Assembly (NCBI GenBank): GCA_015039315.1 | Contig: WIDE01000004.1 | Span: 616,112-680,111 of the forward strand | DNA: 64,000 nucleotides | Source: Clavulina sp. PMI_390 | Lineage: Eukaryota; Basidiomycota; Agaricomycetes; Cantharellales; Hydnaceae | Reading direction: 5' to 3' | Shown here: positions 22,135 to 34,145 of the stretch, in pieces | Layout of the letters: each line of letters begins with the position of its first letter | Position numbering within the stretch: the first letter of the stretch is position 1 | Notes under the pieces: generated by a model | What the model was told of the DNA's origin: nothing | What the model saw: the letters and a program-made list of their open reading frames with translations, nothing else | Database searches by the model: none | Made by a program: the position numbers and the translations under genes

Positions 22135-25100
22135 TCAACCGGGCCAACGTTTACGCGAAGGCGGTGGAGGCACTTCCACTTGCACCTTCATCGCTGGTCG
22201 CAGTGGCGTAGCACCTCGCGAGACGTGACTGGGGACACTAGTGCTCCTTCCAGGTCGACTGCTCCGTTTCGAAGGAGAATCCAAAACATACATATCGTCT
22301 TCTTCATCTTCGTCTTCAGCCTGGGTATAATTCTGTTTTGAACGATTGCTGCCATGATCGTCCAACAAGTCAGAAGCGGTAACTGAGCGCCTCAGTGGTG
22401 AAGGATTGAGACGTTGGCGCTGTTGTGTGCTGGGGATTTCACTCGTAGAATGATGGCGGTCAAAGGGGTTCTTCGTCGACTTTGACTTCTTCGGCGTCTT
22501 CATCAAGACATCAACACCGTCGTCGTTATCTTCATTGTCCCGATTCCTCGAACGTCTGGAAGAGACTAGTTCGTCCTCGTCATCCCGAGTTACAGACTGG
22601 CTCTTTGCGCGCGACCGCGACTGCTTTGGTCGCGTGCTGCTGTCGAGGTCAGCCTTACTGGCTGCTTTCTTCTTGGGCGAAAGACTACCATGACGCGTCT
22701 GTTTTGATGGCGACCGAGCCGAACGAGCGGGAAGATCTTCCTCGCCATCTGACTCCCTCGTCCGCGCAGATCTCGCTTCATCCGCATGCTCTCCTGACGA
22801 CCGCCCTCGCCTTCGGGGAGTCTTGGGGACTTCTTCGCCAGCGGGGGCTGCAGCAGGTGCCGGGGCAAGGGCTGGAGGAGGCGGCGGTTGAGGTGTATTC
22901 GGCACAGGGGTCATTTGTGGCCAATATTGAGGTTGCGCCGGCTGCTGCATTGGCAGCCCCATCGCAAACATCTGGGGATGTTGTGGTTGCATCTGAGGTG
23001 CGTATCCCCACTGAGGTGCTGGAATAGGAGGCGCTTGTGGCGGGGCGAACGGCAGAGGAGCATACGTCCGCTGTGTCTGTGGGGTATTGGGCGCGCTGAA
23101 TCCGCTAAAGGCAAGGAAGTTCAGGCTGTGGATGACTTGCGAAAGCATGCCAGGGTCAGGGGAAGGTGATGGATATTGATTTGGGTATCCGAATGGTTGA
23201 TAGGTTGGCTGTGGGGGAGGCTGACTATACATGGTGGGAAGTTGTAGAGGATATTGTGGAAGAGGTTGTGGTTGGGGTATGGCTGGTGGCTGCAACGGCT
23301 GAGCCAGACTAGAAGATGGCTGAGACGTAGAGTCAGATGTTGCAAGAGAAGGAGGCAGGGAAGTTGTTCGCCGGTCGCGATTTTGCTTCTGTGGCCGCCT
23401 TTTCTGTTTCACAGGAGTGGGGTCATCATCCTCTTCGGCACTTTCGTCCTCCGACGCAGATGCCTGTCTTTCCTCTCGCGCCTTGCTGTTATGGCGTTGG
23501 CGGGTACTCGACGCTTTCTTCTCCAGTACCTTGGCGGGCATCTCCTCCTCGGATGGCTCACTCTCTTCATCAGAGACCGGACTCCGTTGTCTCTTTCTCT
23601 TTCCAAGTGAAGGCGTCCCTTTCTTGGATTTCACGGGTAAGGAGGAACCTCTCTTCTTCTGTTTTGGAGATTGAGGGGACGCGGAACGTCTGGGTGCTCT
23701 CAAAGATGGAGAGGATGGAGACAGTGGTGGCTCAGGCGAGGGAGTACGGACTGGCGAGGATGATCGAGATCGAGATCGTCGCTTCTCGACAGAGACGAAT
23801 TGCGGCACTAGATCGAACTTGAGCGTCCTCTGAGCTTTTTCAGGAGAGGGAGGACCGCGCCTCAGTGCAGATGGTCGATCGCTCTCGCTGGGTTCAGTAG
23901 AGGGAGTGGGAAGTGGAGTGTCGGGGGCAGTGAACCCAAAGTCAAAATCAAAGGCGCGCTCCTTGCCCTTTGCGGACGGAAAGAGTGGAGGCGCCATTGA
24001 CTGTGCAGCTCGAAAGCGGTTAATCGCATCGTCAACGAGCGATGAGGCATTGAAATTAGTGTTGATTCTAGCACCCTTGCTACTCGATGCAGACGACAGA
24101 GGGGTACCACGGGTGAGATCAATAGGCTCGGTTGATGCATTTGAGAGAGGGGGTGTGTGCAACTGGGTATTAGGTGGCGAGAGGGGTCGGGAAGGGAAAC
24201 GAAGGGTCTCTGCCTTTCTTCGATGGGACGGAGTGGAAGGTGAGAGGGGGGTTGGGTACTTCCGTGTCGGCGAGACACTGCGGCGAACATCTCCCAGCAT
24301 ATCGAGGGGGTCAGAATCTGAGTCGTCAAGCTCGAAAAGAGCACCACTGCCTTGGGGGAATTTTGTGCGAGGGAGATTCTGAGCCGGGTGAGGCGTCTTT
24401 CGGGGAGAAGAAATGGGAGCAGTGAGCAGCAACTCATCATCCGAGGACTCCTCTGACTTTGGAACTGTAATGGGCTGGCCACTGCCAATGTTAAAAAGGT
24501 CGATTGGATCATCAGAATCGTCGTCTGCTGGGTCCCATCCAAAAAGAGGAGCTGCTAGATCTCTATCATCATCCGATGATCCTGCATCCAATTTTGTGAA
24601 CGATGGCCGTGATGAGTAAACCCGAGATTTTCGTGGGCTTGGAGTGTAACCAAGGTTCATCTCGTCTGCGCTGTCGTCATCGACACCACCGATCGTAGAG
24701 AGGGATACCTCAGAGGCAGATGATGGAGGTCGTGGGACATGAGGCTGCCGTGCTGCTCGCTCTTCGCGAAGGCGGGCGTCGAGCTGAGCATCAAAATCCC
24801 CTTCACGCTCCCAACGTGCTTCCTCCGCAGCCATGAATGAAGCAAGGTCCTCTTCATCAGTTGTGGAAGGGAATGGAAGAGGTAACTTGCCGAAAAACGG
24901 TTTGCGTGGGGACAAACGACCAAAGTGGTCTGGAAGATTTGACCAAGAGTCAAACTCGTCTTCCTCCTCTTCTTGTTCCGGCTCCTCATCTTCTTCTTCA
25001 TCGGAAGCATCGAGGGAGAGTGGGGTGCTGGTGCCATCCGCTGGGTCAGACTTGGAACTTGTAGCACCAACAAATGAGCCGATCCTCCGTTCCGGTTGAC

Positions 25101-25443
25101 CACGGATGACACCCTTGTCTTGGACGATCTTTTGGGAGAAAAGGTCTACAATATCGTCATCGGCTAAATCGCGCGCATATTTTGCCTCAAGAGAGTTCCA
25201 AAACGACAGCACTCCCATAGAAGCAGTATAACGTTTGCGATATAGGTCATCCTCATCATCAAGATTTGGTGTTGCAGCAGACGAGGAGCTGGGTGTGGAC
25301 CCAAGACGACGTCTTTTACTAGGTGATGGAGATGGCGAGGCTGTGGTTGTGAAGGGTTTAGACGCAGCGAGCTGAGCAACTCTGAGGGGTGTTGGAAAGT
25401 GTGATAATGTTGAGGGTTGTGGCGCGTCCAACATGGAGGGCAT
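22135..25443 (-). CDS. Long disordered Ser/Pro-rich protein, function unknown
   Basis: An essentially uninterrupted frame of about 1100 codons. The first ATG is at 25443 (MPSMLDAPQPS). In-frame sequence upstream starts only with TTG and contains a likely intron (gtaagac to ctgaaag), so I exclude it. One ordered patch lies near residues 65-115: DLYRKRYTASMGVLSFWNSL, then a short acidic link and IVDLFSQKIVQDKG. The rest is low complexity: acidic runs near residues 160-175, SP/TP repeats, a Pro/Gln-rich block (about residues 700-860), and Lys/Arg/Ser-rich tails with many SPxK sites. This suggests a phosphorylated nuclear or scaffold protein. I do not recognise the family. Confidence 0.7.
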   Translation of the reverse strand: MPSMLDAPQPSTLSHFPTPLRVAQLAASKPFTTTASPSPSPSKRRRLGSTPSSSSAATPNLDDEDDLYRKRYTASMGVLSFWNSLEAKYARDLADDDIVDLFSQKIVQDKGVIRGQPERRIGSFVGATSSKSDPADGTSTPLSLDASDEEEDEEPEQEEEEDEFDSWSNLPDHFGRLSPRKPFFGKLPLPFPSTTDEEDLASFMAAEEARWEREGDFDAQLDARLREERAARQPHVPRPPSSASEVSLSTIGGVDDDSADEMNLGYTPSPRKSRVYSSRPSFTKLDAGSSDDDRDLAAPLFGWDPADDDSDDPIDLFNIGSGQPITVPKSEESSDDELLLTAPISSPRKTPHPAQNLPRTKFPQGSGALFELDDSDSDPLDMLGDVRRSVSPTRKYPTPLSPSTPSHRRKAETLRFPSRPLSPPNTQLHTPPLSNASTEPIDLTRGTPLSSASSSKGARINTNFNASSLVDDAINRFRAAQSMAPPLFPSAKGKERAFDFDFGFTAPDTPLPTPSTEPSESDRPSALRRGPPSPEKAQRTLKFDLVPQFVSVEKRRSRSRSSSPVRTPSPEPPLSPSSPSLRAPRRSASPQSPKQKKRGSSLPVKSKKGTPSLGKRKRQRSPVSDEESEPSEEEMPAKVLEKKASSTRQRHNSKAREERQASASEDESAEEDDDPTPVKQKRRPQKQNRDRRTTSLPPSLATSDSTSQPSSSLAQPLQPPAIPQPQPLPQYPLQLPTMYSQPPPQPTYQPFGYPNQYPSPSPDPGMLSQVIHSLNFLAFSGFSAPNTPQTQRTYAPLPFAPPQAPPIPAPQWGYAPQMQPQHPQMFAMGLPMQQPAQPQYWPQMTPVPNTPQPPPPPALAPAPAAAPAGEEVPKTPRRRGRSSGEHADEARSARTRESDGEEDLPARSARSPSKQTRHGSLSPKKKAASKADLDSSTRPKQSRSRAKSQSVTRDDEDELVSSRRSRNRDNEDNDDGVDVLMKTPKKSKSTKNPFDRHHSTSEIPSTQQRQRLNPSPLRRSVTASDLLDDHGSNRSKQNYTQAEDEDEEDDMYVLDSPSKRSSRPGRSTSVPSHVSRGATPLRPAMKVQVEVPPPPSRKRWPG

Positions 25444-25877
25444 CCCTTTCAGAAATAGGTCCTTAGTATTTTGATGTCCAGTGGATTCAGTATATTGTCT
25501 TACCCCCACTAATTGAGACGCAGGGATCAACCAAACGCGTCGTGATGTTTGGCAAAAACACAATGTCCAAATATGACCAAACGAGAGTCGCGTTTGCTCT
25601 CCAGACTGGCAGGCTCGTGCTCACTACTCGCACGAAGCTTGCTTTTAGGTGTAAAGGCTACTATTGGACCAATCTGGTGCACACAAGACTGAATGTGATA
25701 TTGTCTGATTCTCCATTCAGTAGAACATCAGTCCTTCAGTCCCAACTAGGAGCAATTACGATCCTATTACTTGTGACATGCTAGAGCGGAAACCAAAAGT
25801 AATGAACCGGGGGATGTAATATTTACGCAATATGTACGAGTGGGGTAAGTATTAGAGAGAGGCTGGCTGTAGACCGT
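25444..25877. other. Intergenic, no gene seen
   Basis: 434 bp between the start of the disordered-protein gene and the 3' end of the mitochondrial SSB gene. A possible leader intron of the disordered-protein gene lies at 25444-25502. Nothing else stands out. Confidence 0.4.
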
Positions 25878-26637
25878 TTATGATGACGGCGGGGCTGGCC
25901 TCTTCAACAGACGAATTGACTCTATAGAGAAGATAGAGTGGGGCAAGCAAGCGTTTAGTAGGATACCAGGAGCAGCCTTTCATCATGACGAACCTTGGCG
26001 AAGGAATATATTACGCTGGGCATCAAGAGACCCAGGCTCGGCATCCTTTACGGGCTCTCGAACCTCATAGTTGGCTTCCACAAAAACAAGTGACCTAGAT
26101 ACTTCCTGTGAGCTCAAATATCTCGTATTTTATGCAGGAAGAACGACTCACCCCTTCTCCAGTGTCCGGAGGTAGTTTAGGCTGCTGGGCTGGAACGACA
26201 CGACACGGTGCCAGGAGACAGTGGAGTCCGGACGAACTACACAAATGCACACGTCAAACTCATTTTTTGATGGGATGATATAGAGAATGATGCCTACTTC
26301 CGTCAGCACCTACGGCGGGAGGGGGGTAGTTGGTAGTGCCAACGACGTAGCTGAAGTGCTGTGTCAGAGACTCTGTGGAGGAACAGAAATAGTCATAGCC
26401 TCACGTTGCATATTCCTTCCCAGTCTTTGTCTCCTTGAATTCGACGTCCCTGGCAAGTCGGCCAATGAGTGTCAACCGAGCAACGTCGTATCTTGACACC
26501 GCAGAGGCGGAGAAGGACTAGAGAAAACGCGTGTCGGGTGAGATATGATGGGTGAGATAGATATTACAGGGGATTTAGCACGACATACACGAGCAAGAGG
26601 CGCAGTGCGGGTTGATTGAAGGATTCTCGAGAACATG
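25878..26637 (-). CDS. RIM1: Mitochondrial single-stranded DNA-binding protein
   Basis: OB-fold SSB that coats single-stranded mtDNA during replication. It is visible only after splicing. Exon 1 from the ATG at 26637 encodes MFSRILQSTRTAPLAR, a mitochondrial presequence, and ends at GTATGT. The next exon reads SFSASAVSRYDVARLTLIGR, then DVEFKETKTGKEYAT, the SSB signature start. Later exons give YVVGTTNYPPPA, STVSWHRVVSF (the conserved WHRV strand), LRTLEKGSLVFVEANYEV and the end LLKRPAPPSS. Six exons and about 150 residues. Compared with yeast Rim1 the C-terminal tail is slightly longer and basic rather than acidic. Its start codon is 74 bp from the divergent RMT2 start. Confidence 0.85.
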
Positions 26638-26651
26638 GCTGAGGTTTGAGT

Positions 26652-26671
26652 GGTCACAGTCACGTGTGACC
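26652..26671. promoter_or_regulatory. Inverted repeat with CACGTG between SSB and RMT2
   Basis: Perfect 7-bp arms GGTCACA (26652-26658) and TGTGACC (26665-26671) flank and overlap an E-box CACGTG at 26661-26666. It sits inside the 74-bp divergent promoter. CACGTG is a known site for fungal bHLH factors such as Cbf1. The regulatory role is inference. Confidence 0.5.
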
Positions 26672-26711
26672 TTATTCAGTTTCCCAAAGCCAAGCCACTG
26701 CTTTTTCTTCG

Positions 26712-28204
26712 ATGGATCTTGACGACCTCTTAGATGCTGGACAAAAACTCTTTGACGCATGCTTTGGAGGCGATCTAAACCTCGTATCCCGGCTGCTTGA
26801 ATCCGGAGCGCCCGTCTGGTTTCAGGAGCCTGATTCAGAATGGACCTGTCTCCATCTTGCTGCCGAAAGAAATCATCTCGATCTGATCAAAAAACTTTTG
26901 GCTGAAGGCGCCGTATGGAACGCTGGTAAAATCCCTCGTCGTTTTATGCTGCACTCAGCTAAGTAACGAACAACGTAGTGGATGCATGTGGCTTCACCGC
27001 GGCCGATATAGCGTTGAGTCTCAATTATAATGGTTCGTGATTCGCTCTACATGGACCTGGATGCGGAAGCTGGAAAATATAAAGCTGTTTCACAGATGCA
27101 TTCAGGATGATTCGTGACGCTGGTGTTCGGTCAGAGTTTGTGCTACGCGTTCTAGAGAAGAAAGACATCGAGCCCACGTCGCTGGTTCTCAAGTCGGGCG
27201 ACAGTTCAATTCTTGACTCTAATGAGTCATTTTTGAAGACCCGTCTACGGTATGTGACAGACGAAAGGGGCCAGGAGATTTGCCTAGCTCAGACCGAGGA
27301 GGGCAAAGAAGTAGGAGTCATGATGGGATGGGAAAAGCCGATCAGTGAGTCAAATCGATTTGTTTCGACGTAGCCCTAAAAAAGCCTCATTTGTATCCTG
27401 TCAGTGGAAGCGACAATCTCTCATGTGCTAAAGGAGCTTTCTGACCATACAAATCTGAGAGTAATAAACATCGGCTTCGTACGTGCGTTCCTTGTGGCCA
27501 ATCCCCAGAACTCTCTTAGAGCGCGATCTTCCACAGGGTCTCGGTATAGTAAGGGCGGCTTTGCTCAACTCAATCAAATTTATCTCTCACACAATTCACT
27601 CAAGATTGACAGTATCATCCAGCGCGATATGAAGCCTGCATCCCATATCATTATCGAACCTCACCCGGATGTACTAGCGCATATGCGTGCTACAGGCTGG
27701 TACGATAAGCCTGGCGTAACTATCCTTGAGGGGAGGTGGCAGGACCACATTGAGAGTGATGTGGTCATGTCAGAAAGCTTTGATTTCGTGTACACTGACA
27801 CTTTTTCCGAGCAATATAACGGTACGGGGGCGTTCTTTGTATCCTTTACTAGCTATGTCTCAGCCCACGGGACCGCCTAGATCTCGTGGAATTCTTCGAG
27901 CATATTCCAAATCTGTTGCGTGATGAAACATCAGTCTTCTCATTCTTCAATGGCCTAGGCGCAACGAGTAAGTCTCTTTTTGACCTGCATTTCTATGGTT
28001 TACTAAGGACTGGTTATCCGTCAAGATGCTACCTTCGCCAGTGTTTACACCGACCTTGCAGAACTTCACCTCAACGAGGTTGGGCTACGTACTTCTTGGC
28101 AGGATGTTGTGGTGTTAAATGAAAGAGAGAAGGTCTGGGGAGAGTCTATTGTATACTACGACCTTCCCTATTACAAGCTGCCTATTAGTCGAATGGCATT
28201 TTAG
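26712..28204 (+). CDS. RMT2: Protein arginine N5-methyltransferase Rmt2
   Basis: Fungal type IV arginine methyltransferase, which in yeast methylates the delta nitrogen of an arginine in ribosomal protein uL11 (Rpl12). The N-terminus has ankyrin-like repeats (LFDACFGGDLNLVSRLLESG, then TCLHLAAERNHLDLIKKLL). The methyltransferase domain contains LRVINIGFGLGIIDSI, HIIIEPHPDVLAHM and FDFVYTDTFSEQYNDL. Near the C-terminus lie VFSFFNGLGAT and the tail YYKLPISRMAF. The SAM motif residues GLGI come from a 12-nt microexon at 27537-27548. About seven exons. The start ATG at 26712 faces the SSB gene. The 3' end lies 757 bp from the convergent CLIP-170-like gene. Confidence 0.92.
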
Positions 28205-28961
28205 GGGAATGGTCCACCCAAAAGAGTCGGGCTTGAGTGGATGGTCAGGTGATTTTGTTGACACATGTTGAGCTCGACAACTATGTAGTATCTGTTCCAG
28301 CACTTTTTCTTTGTGATCTGTGAGTACCTTTACCTCCGTCCTTTCGATGATGAGCAACCTGCCGCCCCAGTCCTAGCCAACGGCTTTGATGATCGGTCAG
28401 CACTAGCCAAACTCACGTGCACCACTGAAAATTTCTTCCCTCAAACGCTTTGTGGACCAAATACTAATTCTGTTTCCCAAACGTCGTTTAAAGCTAGGAA
28501 TTTCCTCCATTGACGGCGTGTCAAGAAGGGTGTGATATTGAGGTATGCTGAGTTTCCTCCCGTTTCTCATCTTGATGAGACTCTTCACCAAACTCCTACT
28601 CCGGCTTACGGCCGCTGAGGATACTCTACACAAAATACTAAGAACAGCCAGCTGAATCGTTTTCACGCGTCTACCTTCATATGTTGTTCAACATCAGCTG
28701 ACCCTGCTGCTGTCTTTTCAATCTGCACAGCAACTGGATCCTTCATCTGTCTGTCAAACAATAGTCATAGTCCTGTAACTATAAGTACGAGGGTATATGT
28801 ATCTTAGCACCAGGGAATAAGAGTGAAATGAACCTTTATCATAAAATACTCAGCGCAAAACCAAGAGAGAAGGGTATGAAAGAAACGAGGGGGCGGGTTG
28901 TGGTCAAGAGAACGTAGATGGAGGAAAAGAGTGAGAGTAAATCGCGATCCAAAAGTCGAGT
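28205..28961. other. Intergenic, no supported gene
   Basis: 757 bp between two convergent genes. Short frames exist on both strands (28313-28513 on plus, 28403-28666 on minus), but none shows motifs, splice structure or composition that convinces me. I see no tRNA or rRNA. Confidence 0.35.
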
Positions 28962-31900
28962 CTAGAACACATCTTGGGCATAAGGGCAGTTTTCGGCCGT
29001 GTGCCTACAAGCAGCACGATTAGAGGATGCTCATATTATGAAGCTGTATCTCAAATGGGACGTACCCGCTGCTCTCGCAGTCCTCGCACCACAATCCAAA
29101 GCTTTCATCATGGCTAGAGCCGATCGACAATCGCCCATTAGCTGGGGGGTTTGAAGTGTTGAACACTTCTGAGCATGTCGCTATGTCGTGGCCAGGCCTT
29201 CCACACGCCTCGCAAGCATCGGCGTTCGATGGCGTGTCGCTATTCGCGCTATTGGTGCTGCCGCGCTCCTTTCGGGAACCTGAACTCTTTGTTGCCTTGC
29301 GCAGGTCGGACTTCAACCGACGAATTTCTTGCTCAAGTTTGTCTTCGTCGTAAATCTAAGGTATCAACACCGTCAGCATTGTTCTCCATAATGCAAGCAA
29401 TGGCGCTTTACCTTCCCCTCAAGTACTTGCGTCAAGTCATGTACCTCACGTTCCATCTATACAAAACGTGAGCTAGGATATAGGATGAGATATTGAGAGT
29501 ACAGACCTCAAGCTCAACGTTCTTGAGTTTCTTGTCTGCTTCGAACAGCTTCTTACGCATTTGATCCATCTCAAGCTAATAATCACCAAGCTTAGAAAGG
29601 GTCATGCAATAAAATGAAACATATTGCATACCTCGTGGCGCTTTCGATTATCATCGAGAGCCTGCCGTAAAGTCGTGACATCTTGGAGGAGCGGCGAACC
29701 TTCCTCCGAAGCCTGCATATTGGTAGTATCCTGAAGCAACTTCTTGTCAAACTCATCCTCTAGTCGGGCAAGGCTCTACAGATCTGGTGGTAAGTATAAA
29801 GTCATGATGGTTGGTGGAGTGAAATTGCTGACTTCTCTTAGTGCCTCGCACTCCTTCTCTAGCTTCTTGTTCAGCGCTGTTAGAGCTCCGTTCTCCTTGG
29901 TCAGCTCCTGTACCACATGTCTACAACACCCGACCAGTATCAGCATTAAGTATCAAGAAAAAGACTGCAGCACATACTTGAGCCCGGTCACTTGCTCTCT
30001 TAGGTTAGGCTCGCGCGATCCACTGACGCTTCGAGCACCATCGCGAGATGAGGTGGAAAGTGACAAGTTCCCTCCTCGAGCTGCCTCCAGCTCTCGAGTA
30101 CGTTGATCGAGTAAACGGCTCATTTCACTGAGCTGGTTGAGCTGGTCCTGGCTCGTGCTCTGCGCAAGCTGGAACTGTTGCGCCAACTGAAAAAAAAAGC
30201 AATGAGTAATCAGCGAGGGTGCTTCAATGATCACGCCTCACCTCTTCCGATTCGGACTTGAGGGCCTTGATCTCCTCTTCGAGTTGGGTTTTGGCGAGCG
30301 TCGCCTCTTGCTTGGCTTGGCGCTCAGACTCTAATTGAGCCTGCAGTTCAGCCGCTGGTCCTGGGGATGGTGGGTCTATGTCCTCAGACGCCTTTCCGGC
30401 CTCAAGAAGCTAGATGGCAGTATATCAGTTAGACAAACGGTATCCAGCAGAGAATGAATGGACAACATACAGCAAGGTCGGAACGCAGCACCTCAATCTC
30501 AGCCCGAGCATCCTCGAGAGCCCCGTCACTTTCTTGAAGAGCAGTTGTGACTTCCTGGACACGCGCAAGGGCGGCCGCCTCGGCGTTGGAAATGGCAACC
30601 TTCTCAGCAGTGAGATTCTCGATATCCTGCTTCAACTGAGTTTCGCTTTCCCTGAACCGAGCCATCCGAGCAGTGTAGGCTTGCTCGTGCGCATCGGACG
30701 TAGCCCGTGCATCATGCAGCTGATCTTCGAGGGTGCCTATCCTCGATTGGAGATGGTCGACCTGTTCCTGAAGGGTCTCGTTGTCAATCTGCGCGGCGGT
30801 GGTCGCTCGGGCAGTCATCTCTTCCTTCGAGATCGGCTCAGCCTGCTTGCGAAGCTGATCTTGCAAGGTTTTGACGGCCTCTTCGAGGTCGTAGCGAAGT
30901 CCCTCAGCGTTGTTGAGTTTTTCTTCGTACAGGGCAATAGTTTCCTGAAATAAACGATCGTCAGAATCGGGTTAGAGAAGCAAGGCTACAATCTGAGGGT
31001 TAAGTCACACTTACTTGTCCCGCAAGACGTAGCTCAGTTACTTCATGCGCTAGCTCGGTCTTATCAGTTTCCAAAGCGTTGATGGTCGAAGCCAGCTGCT
31101 CCTTGAGAGCGGCGACCTCCTGTTCCACCAAGGCTTTAGCACTGGACACTTGACCATGAGCCTCGACCGATTCTTCTTTCGCCTTCTGAGCTTGGTCGAT
31201 GGCCACTTCCAGCTCCGCAATCTTTTGCGACGACTGCTTCGAGTTGTTATCTAGGTCGGCTCGGAGAGCCTCCAAGGAATCAGCAGACTCGCGCAGCCGC
31301 GACGAAAGCAGCTCGGCCTCGTCTTTCGCAGCATCAACACGAGTGCTGAGCTCCTTCTCCAGTGCCGTAACACGAGCGATGAGACGATTATTCTCCTCCT
31401 CGAGCGCAGGATCAATGGCAGCTGACAGCGCCGCTGCCCCAGGAGCATCTGCATTATCTATTTTGCTTTGCTCAAGCTCAAGTTCCAGCTCAGCAATCCT
31501 CTGCTGCAGTAATGACATGCGTTCAGGAGACGAGCCCCTTCTACGGAGGTCAGCTGCTGGAAGCAAGTCTGAGACTGATGTCCTTGAGGGGGAAGTCGCT
31601 ATGTCGGAGTCGTGCATAGTAGAGCTTGAGGACATTAGACGAGCGATACGGTCCTGAAGAGACCGACCGTTAGCCTCCAGGGAGTGGCTCTCTGTGGAGG
31701 TGGTGGTATCGGGCGAACCTATATCGAGCAAGGTAAGACTGTCAATCGATCTGAGGAAGGCAAAAGATCGTACCAGCAGTTCGACGGCTTGGGGAACGAT
31801 TCATGAATGACGAGGCCGATCCAGGAACAGGAGGCGGAGACATTGCAGTCGCCCCTCGAGCTGGTGCTGCTCGGGGAGTGACAAGGCTCGTCGCCGGATG

Positions 31901-33088
31901 AGATCGTCGGGGAGTAGGTCCCTGGAGACCAGAAGCCGTAGGGCGAGTGCTGGAGGCTTTGGGAGTAGGAAAGGCGGATGTGACCGAACGAGTTGGAGAG
32001 TGTTGGATCTTCCTCGTAGGGCTCGTTGATCCCGTGCGCGCCTCAGCTTTGCGAGCGGCGAGATCTTTGGCGGTCATGCCAACATACTTGCTCGCTCTAG
32101 AACCAGGAGTAACCCTGAGGGCTTCTGGGGTCTTAAACAATGAACCTGGTCGATTGGGCTGTTGAAGCTTGAGGGGTGGAGTTTGGCGTCCGGAGACAGG
32201 AGTGAAACGCCCTGAGGCAACAGAGTCGGGACGGTCATTGATCACTTTAATGGCAGTGGCGAGGACGAAAACGCCTGTTTTGGGGGCACAGGTAAAATAG
32301 CGCACTCTAATTAGGGTCGCTCTCGTCAATATAAAGGTTGGTATCACATTTTAGGAAAGTGACATTCGTGCTCACCCCTGTACTTCGCCGTCGTTTTTGC
32401 CCTTCTCGACATAATCCGGAAATAGCTCAACACCTGCCCAGATCCCCGCCTTGAACTCGGTCGTGCCCAAGAAACGGAGGACGCCTTCAGCCTTTAGCTG
32501 GGCAGTATCGATGCTGACCATATCCCCGAGATCAGGAGCCTTTGGGTAAGCTGCCTGACGACTTGGTGCCCGGAACACGTCGGACTGTCGACTGACGGGC
32601 CGACTAGACACATTCGAGCGCGGTGTCTGGAAGGAGCGGTAGTTGGAGGTTGAGCTTGCGGCTGAGGATGGGGTTTTAGGGCGAAGGGTTGCAGTGGACC
32701 TGTCCATGTTGGACGAGACGGCGGATATACTCGAGGATGTGCTAGCTCGAGAACTGAAAAGGCTCTTGGAGGTGGCAGAGGTGGTGGAGGAAGCTATTGA
32801 GCGTCTAGCACCTGATGTTGAGGACGCGTCGTTCGGGAGTTGTAGGTCAGGCGTCGCGCGGTGTTGAGCGGGGTTGTTGGCGCGAATAGCGTCTGATAGT
32901 GCACGCATGGCATCCTCGTCGTTTGATGAGCCCCTGCCGGCAGAATACGATGGGACTGGGATGCTGGGTGCCGATCGTCGTCCTGGGGTTGGGATGCCAC
33001 TGTAGGTGCGCGTAGCCCCAGGGGTTGGTATCCCTGAAATTTTGGGCGTCGACGCTCTGGGGCCTGGTATTTGTGGGGGCGCCGACAT
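28962..33088 (-). CDS. CLIP-170-type microtubule plus-end protein
   Basis: Homologue of CLIP-170, fission yeast Tip1 and yeast Bik1, which track growing microtubule ends. The chosen ATG at 33088 starts MSAPPQIPGPRASTPK, a basic Ser/Pro-rich tail with repeated SGIPTPG motifs like those that bind microtubules or EB proteins. One CAP-Gly domain follows: GVLRFLGTTEFKAGIWAGVE, then KNDGEVQGVRYFTC (joined across an intron near 32340-32370) and PKTGVFV. A second Ser/Pro linker precedes a long coiled coil (about 31560 down to 29480). The C-terminus has two CCHC zinc knuckles, CEACGRPGHDIATC and CEDCESSGHTAENC, the second completed by splicing near 29065. It ends YAQDVF. Only one CAP-Gly is seen, as in Tip1/Bik1. 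Confidence 0.9.
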
Positions 33089-34145
33089 CGCGCTCGGAGA
33101 AGTTTGGTGAAGGGGAGGTGCTGAACAGGGTCGAACAAACTTGCCACGGCAATGGCCACTCGATGTAAACAACTCGAATAGGAATAAGTGGCACGAGCCG
33201 CTAAACTCATGTTCGACCAGGGAATAGACAAGGTACACCGAGGAAAAGGAGATATGTTACAATTGGATTCCCAGGTAGAAAATCACAGTCGAAGACGGGA
33301 TGTGGAATATTGCCTGTCAAACTTATTATTTGCTGTCTGGCGGTCATGACGTCGACACATAAACCGTCATGGTGATGGATGAGCACATATGGACATAGAC
33401 TGTTTCCGTTCACCAACATGCCTAAAAATCACAGAAATTCTTGTCCCCTTAGACCCTATATGGGCCATCAAAAATTGGCGTAACCTCAACCCCCTCCCCT
33501 GGGCGAGATAGGAGGTTGGAGACGAGATCTCGTGAGCTCAGAGTCCCCTGTCTGAGCCCCCCTATAGTCGAAAGAAACTGGTTAACCATCAGGATCTTAA
33601 GGCGGGATGCCCCCTAAAATTCCACATATTCCTGCTTATCCTACCACCAACGCAACTTGAATCCTGTTATTTTGCACGCAGCCCAGCCAAACTTGACCCC
33701 TGGAGACGAGGGGAAGTCTGGCGTACGTCTGCCCTGATGTGGATCTGAGATTGTTGGCGTGGCGAGTGGCGTCCCGAATCTGATTTGCCCGCATGAGCAA
33801 CAGGCTTCTTTTGTGGCCGTGGCTGTTCATGAGCGCGAGCGTGGATCCTGAAGGACAAATTCTGTGACGCACGAAGTTTCACAGGACAGAGGCTGGTGGT
33901 AATAGACGTATGACAAGCAGATATGGTTCTGACATACTCAGGCAATAATAATATTTGTGATATTCGGTTAGAACCTAAAGCAGCCCAAGGGGAGCGCCTG
34001 TATCGATCAACAAGCAGTCCTGACTTGTATGCATGTGCAGAGTCTCTGGCAAGTAGATGTAACTGTGATGGCTCGTCAGAGCTGCGCGAAGCATCCATAA
34101 AAGACGTAGCCAAGCTTGCGTATTTGGAGTGGGATGGTTCCCAAT
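33089..34145. other. No confident gene; possible remnant coding
   Basis: About 1.06 kb between the CLIP-170-like start and the MATH gene stop. A minus-strand frame (33667-34218) encodes an Arg/Ser-rich chain with no recognisable motif and overlaps the MATH exon in another frame. It could be a 3' extension of the MATH gene, a degraded gene, or noise. 33420-33630 has GC-rich and AT-rich patches without coding signal. Confidence 0.3.

Noticed and set aside
25444..25563. Upstream in-frame extension of the disordered-protein gene
   Set aside because: It begins with TTG and includes a likely intron start gtaagac. The first ATG is at 25443.
31199..31657. Ser-rich plus-strand open frame
   Set aside because: It is the antisense shadow of the CLIP-170-like coiled coil.
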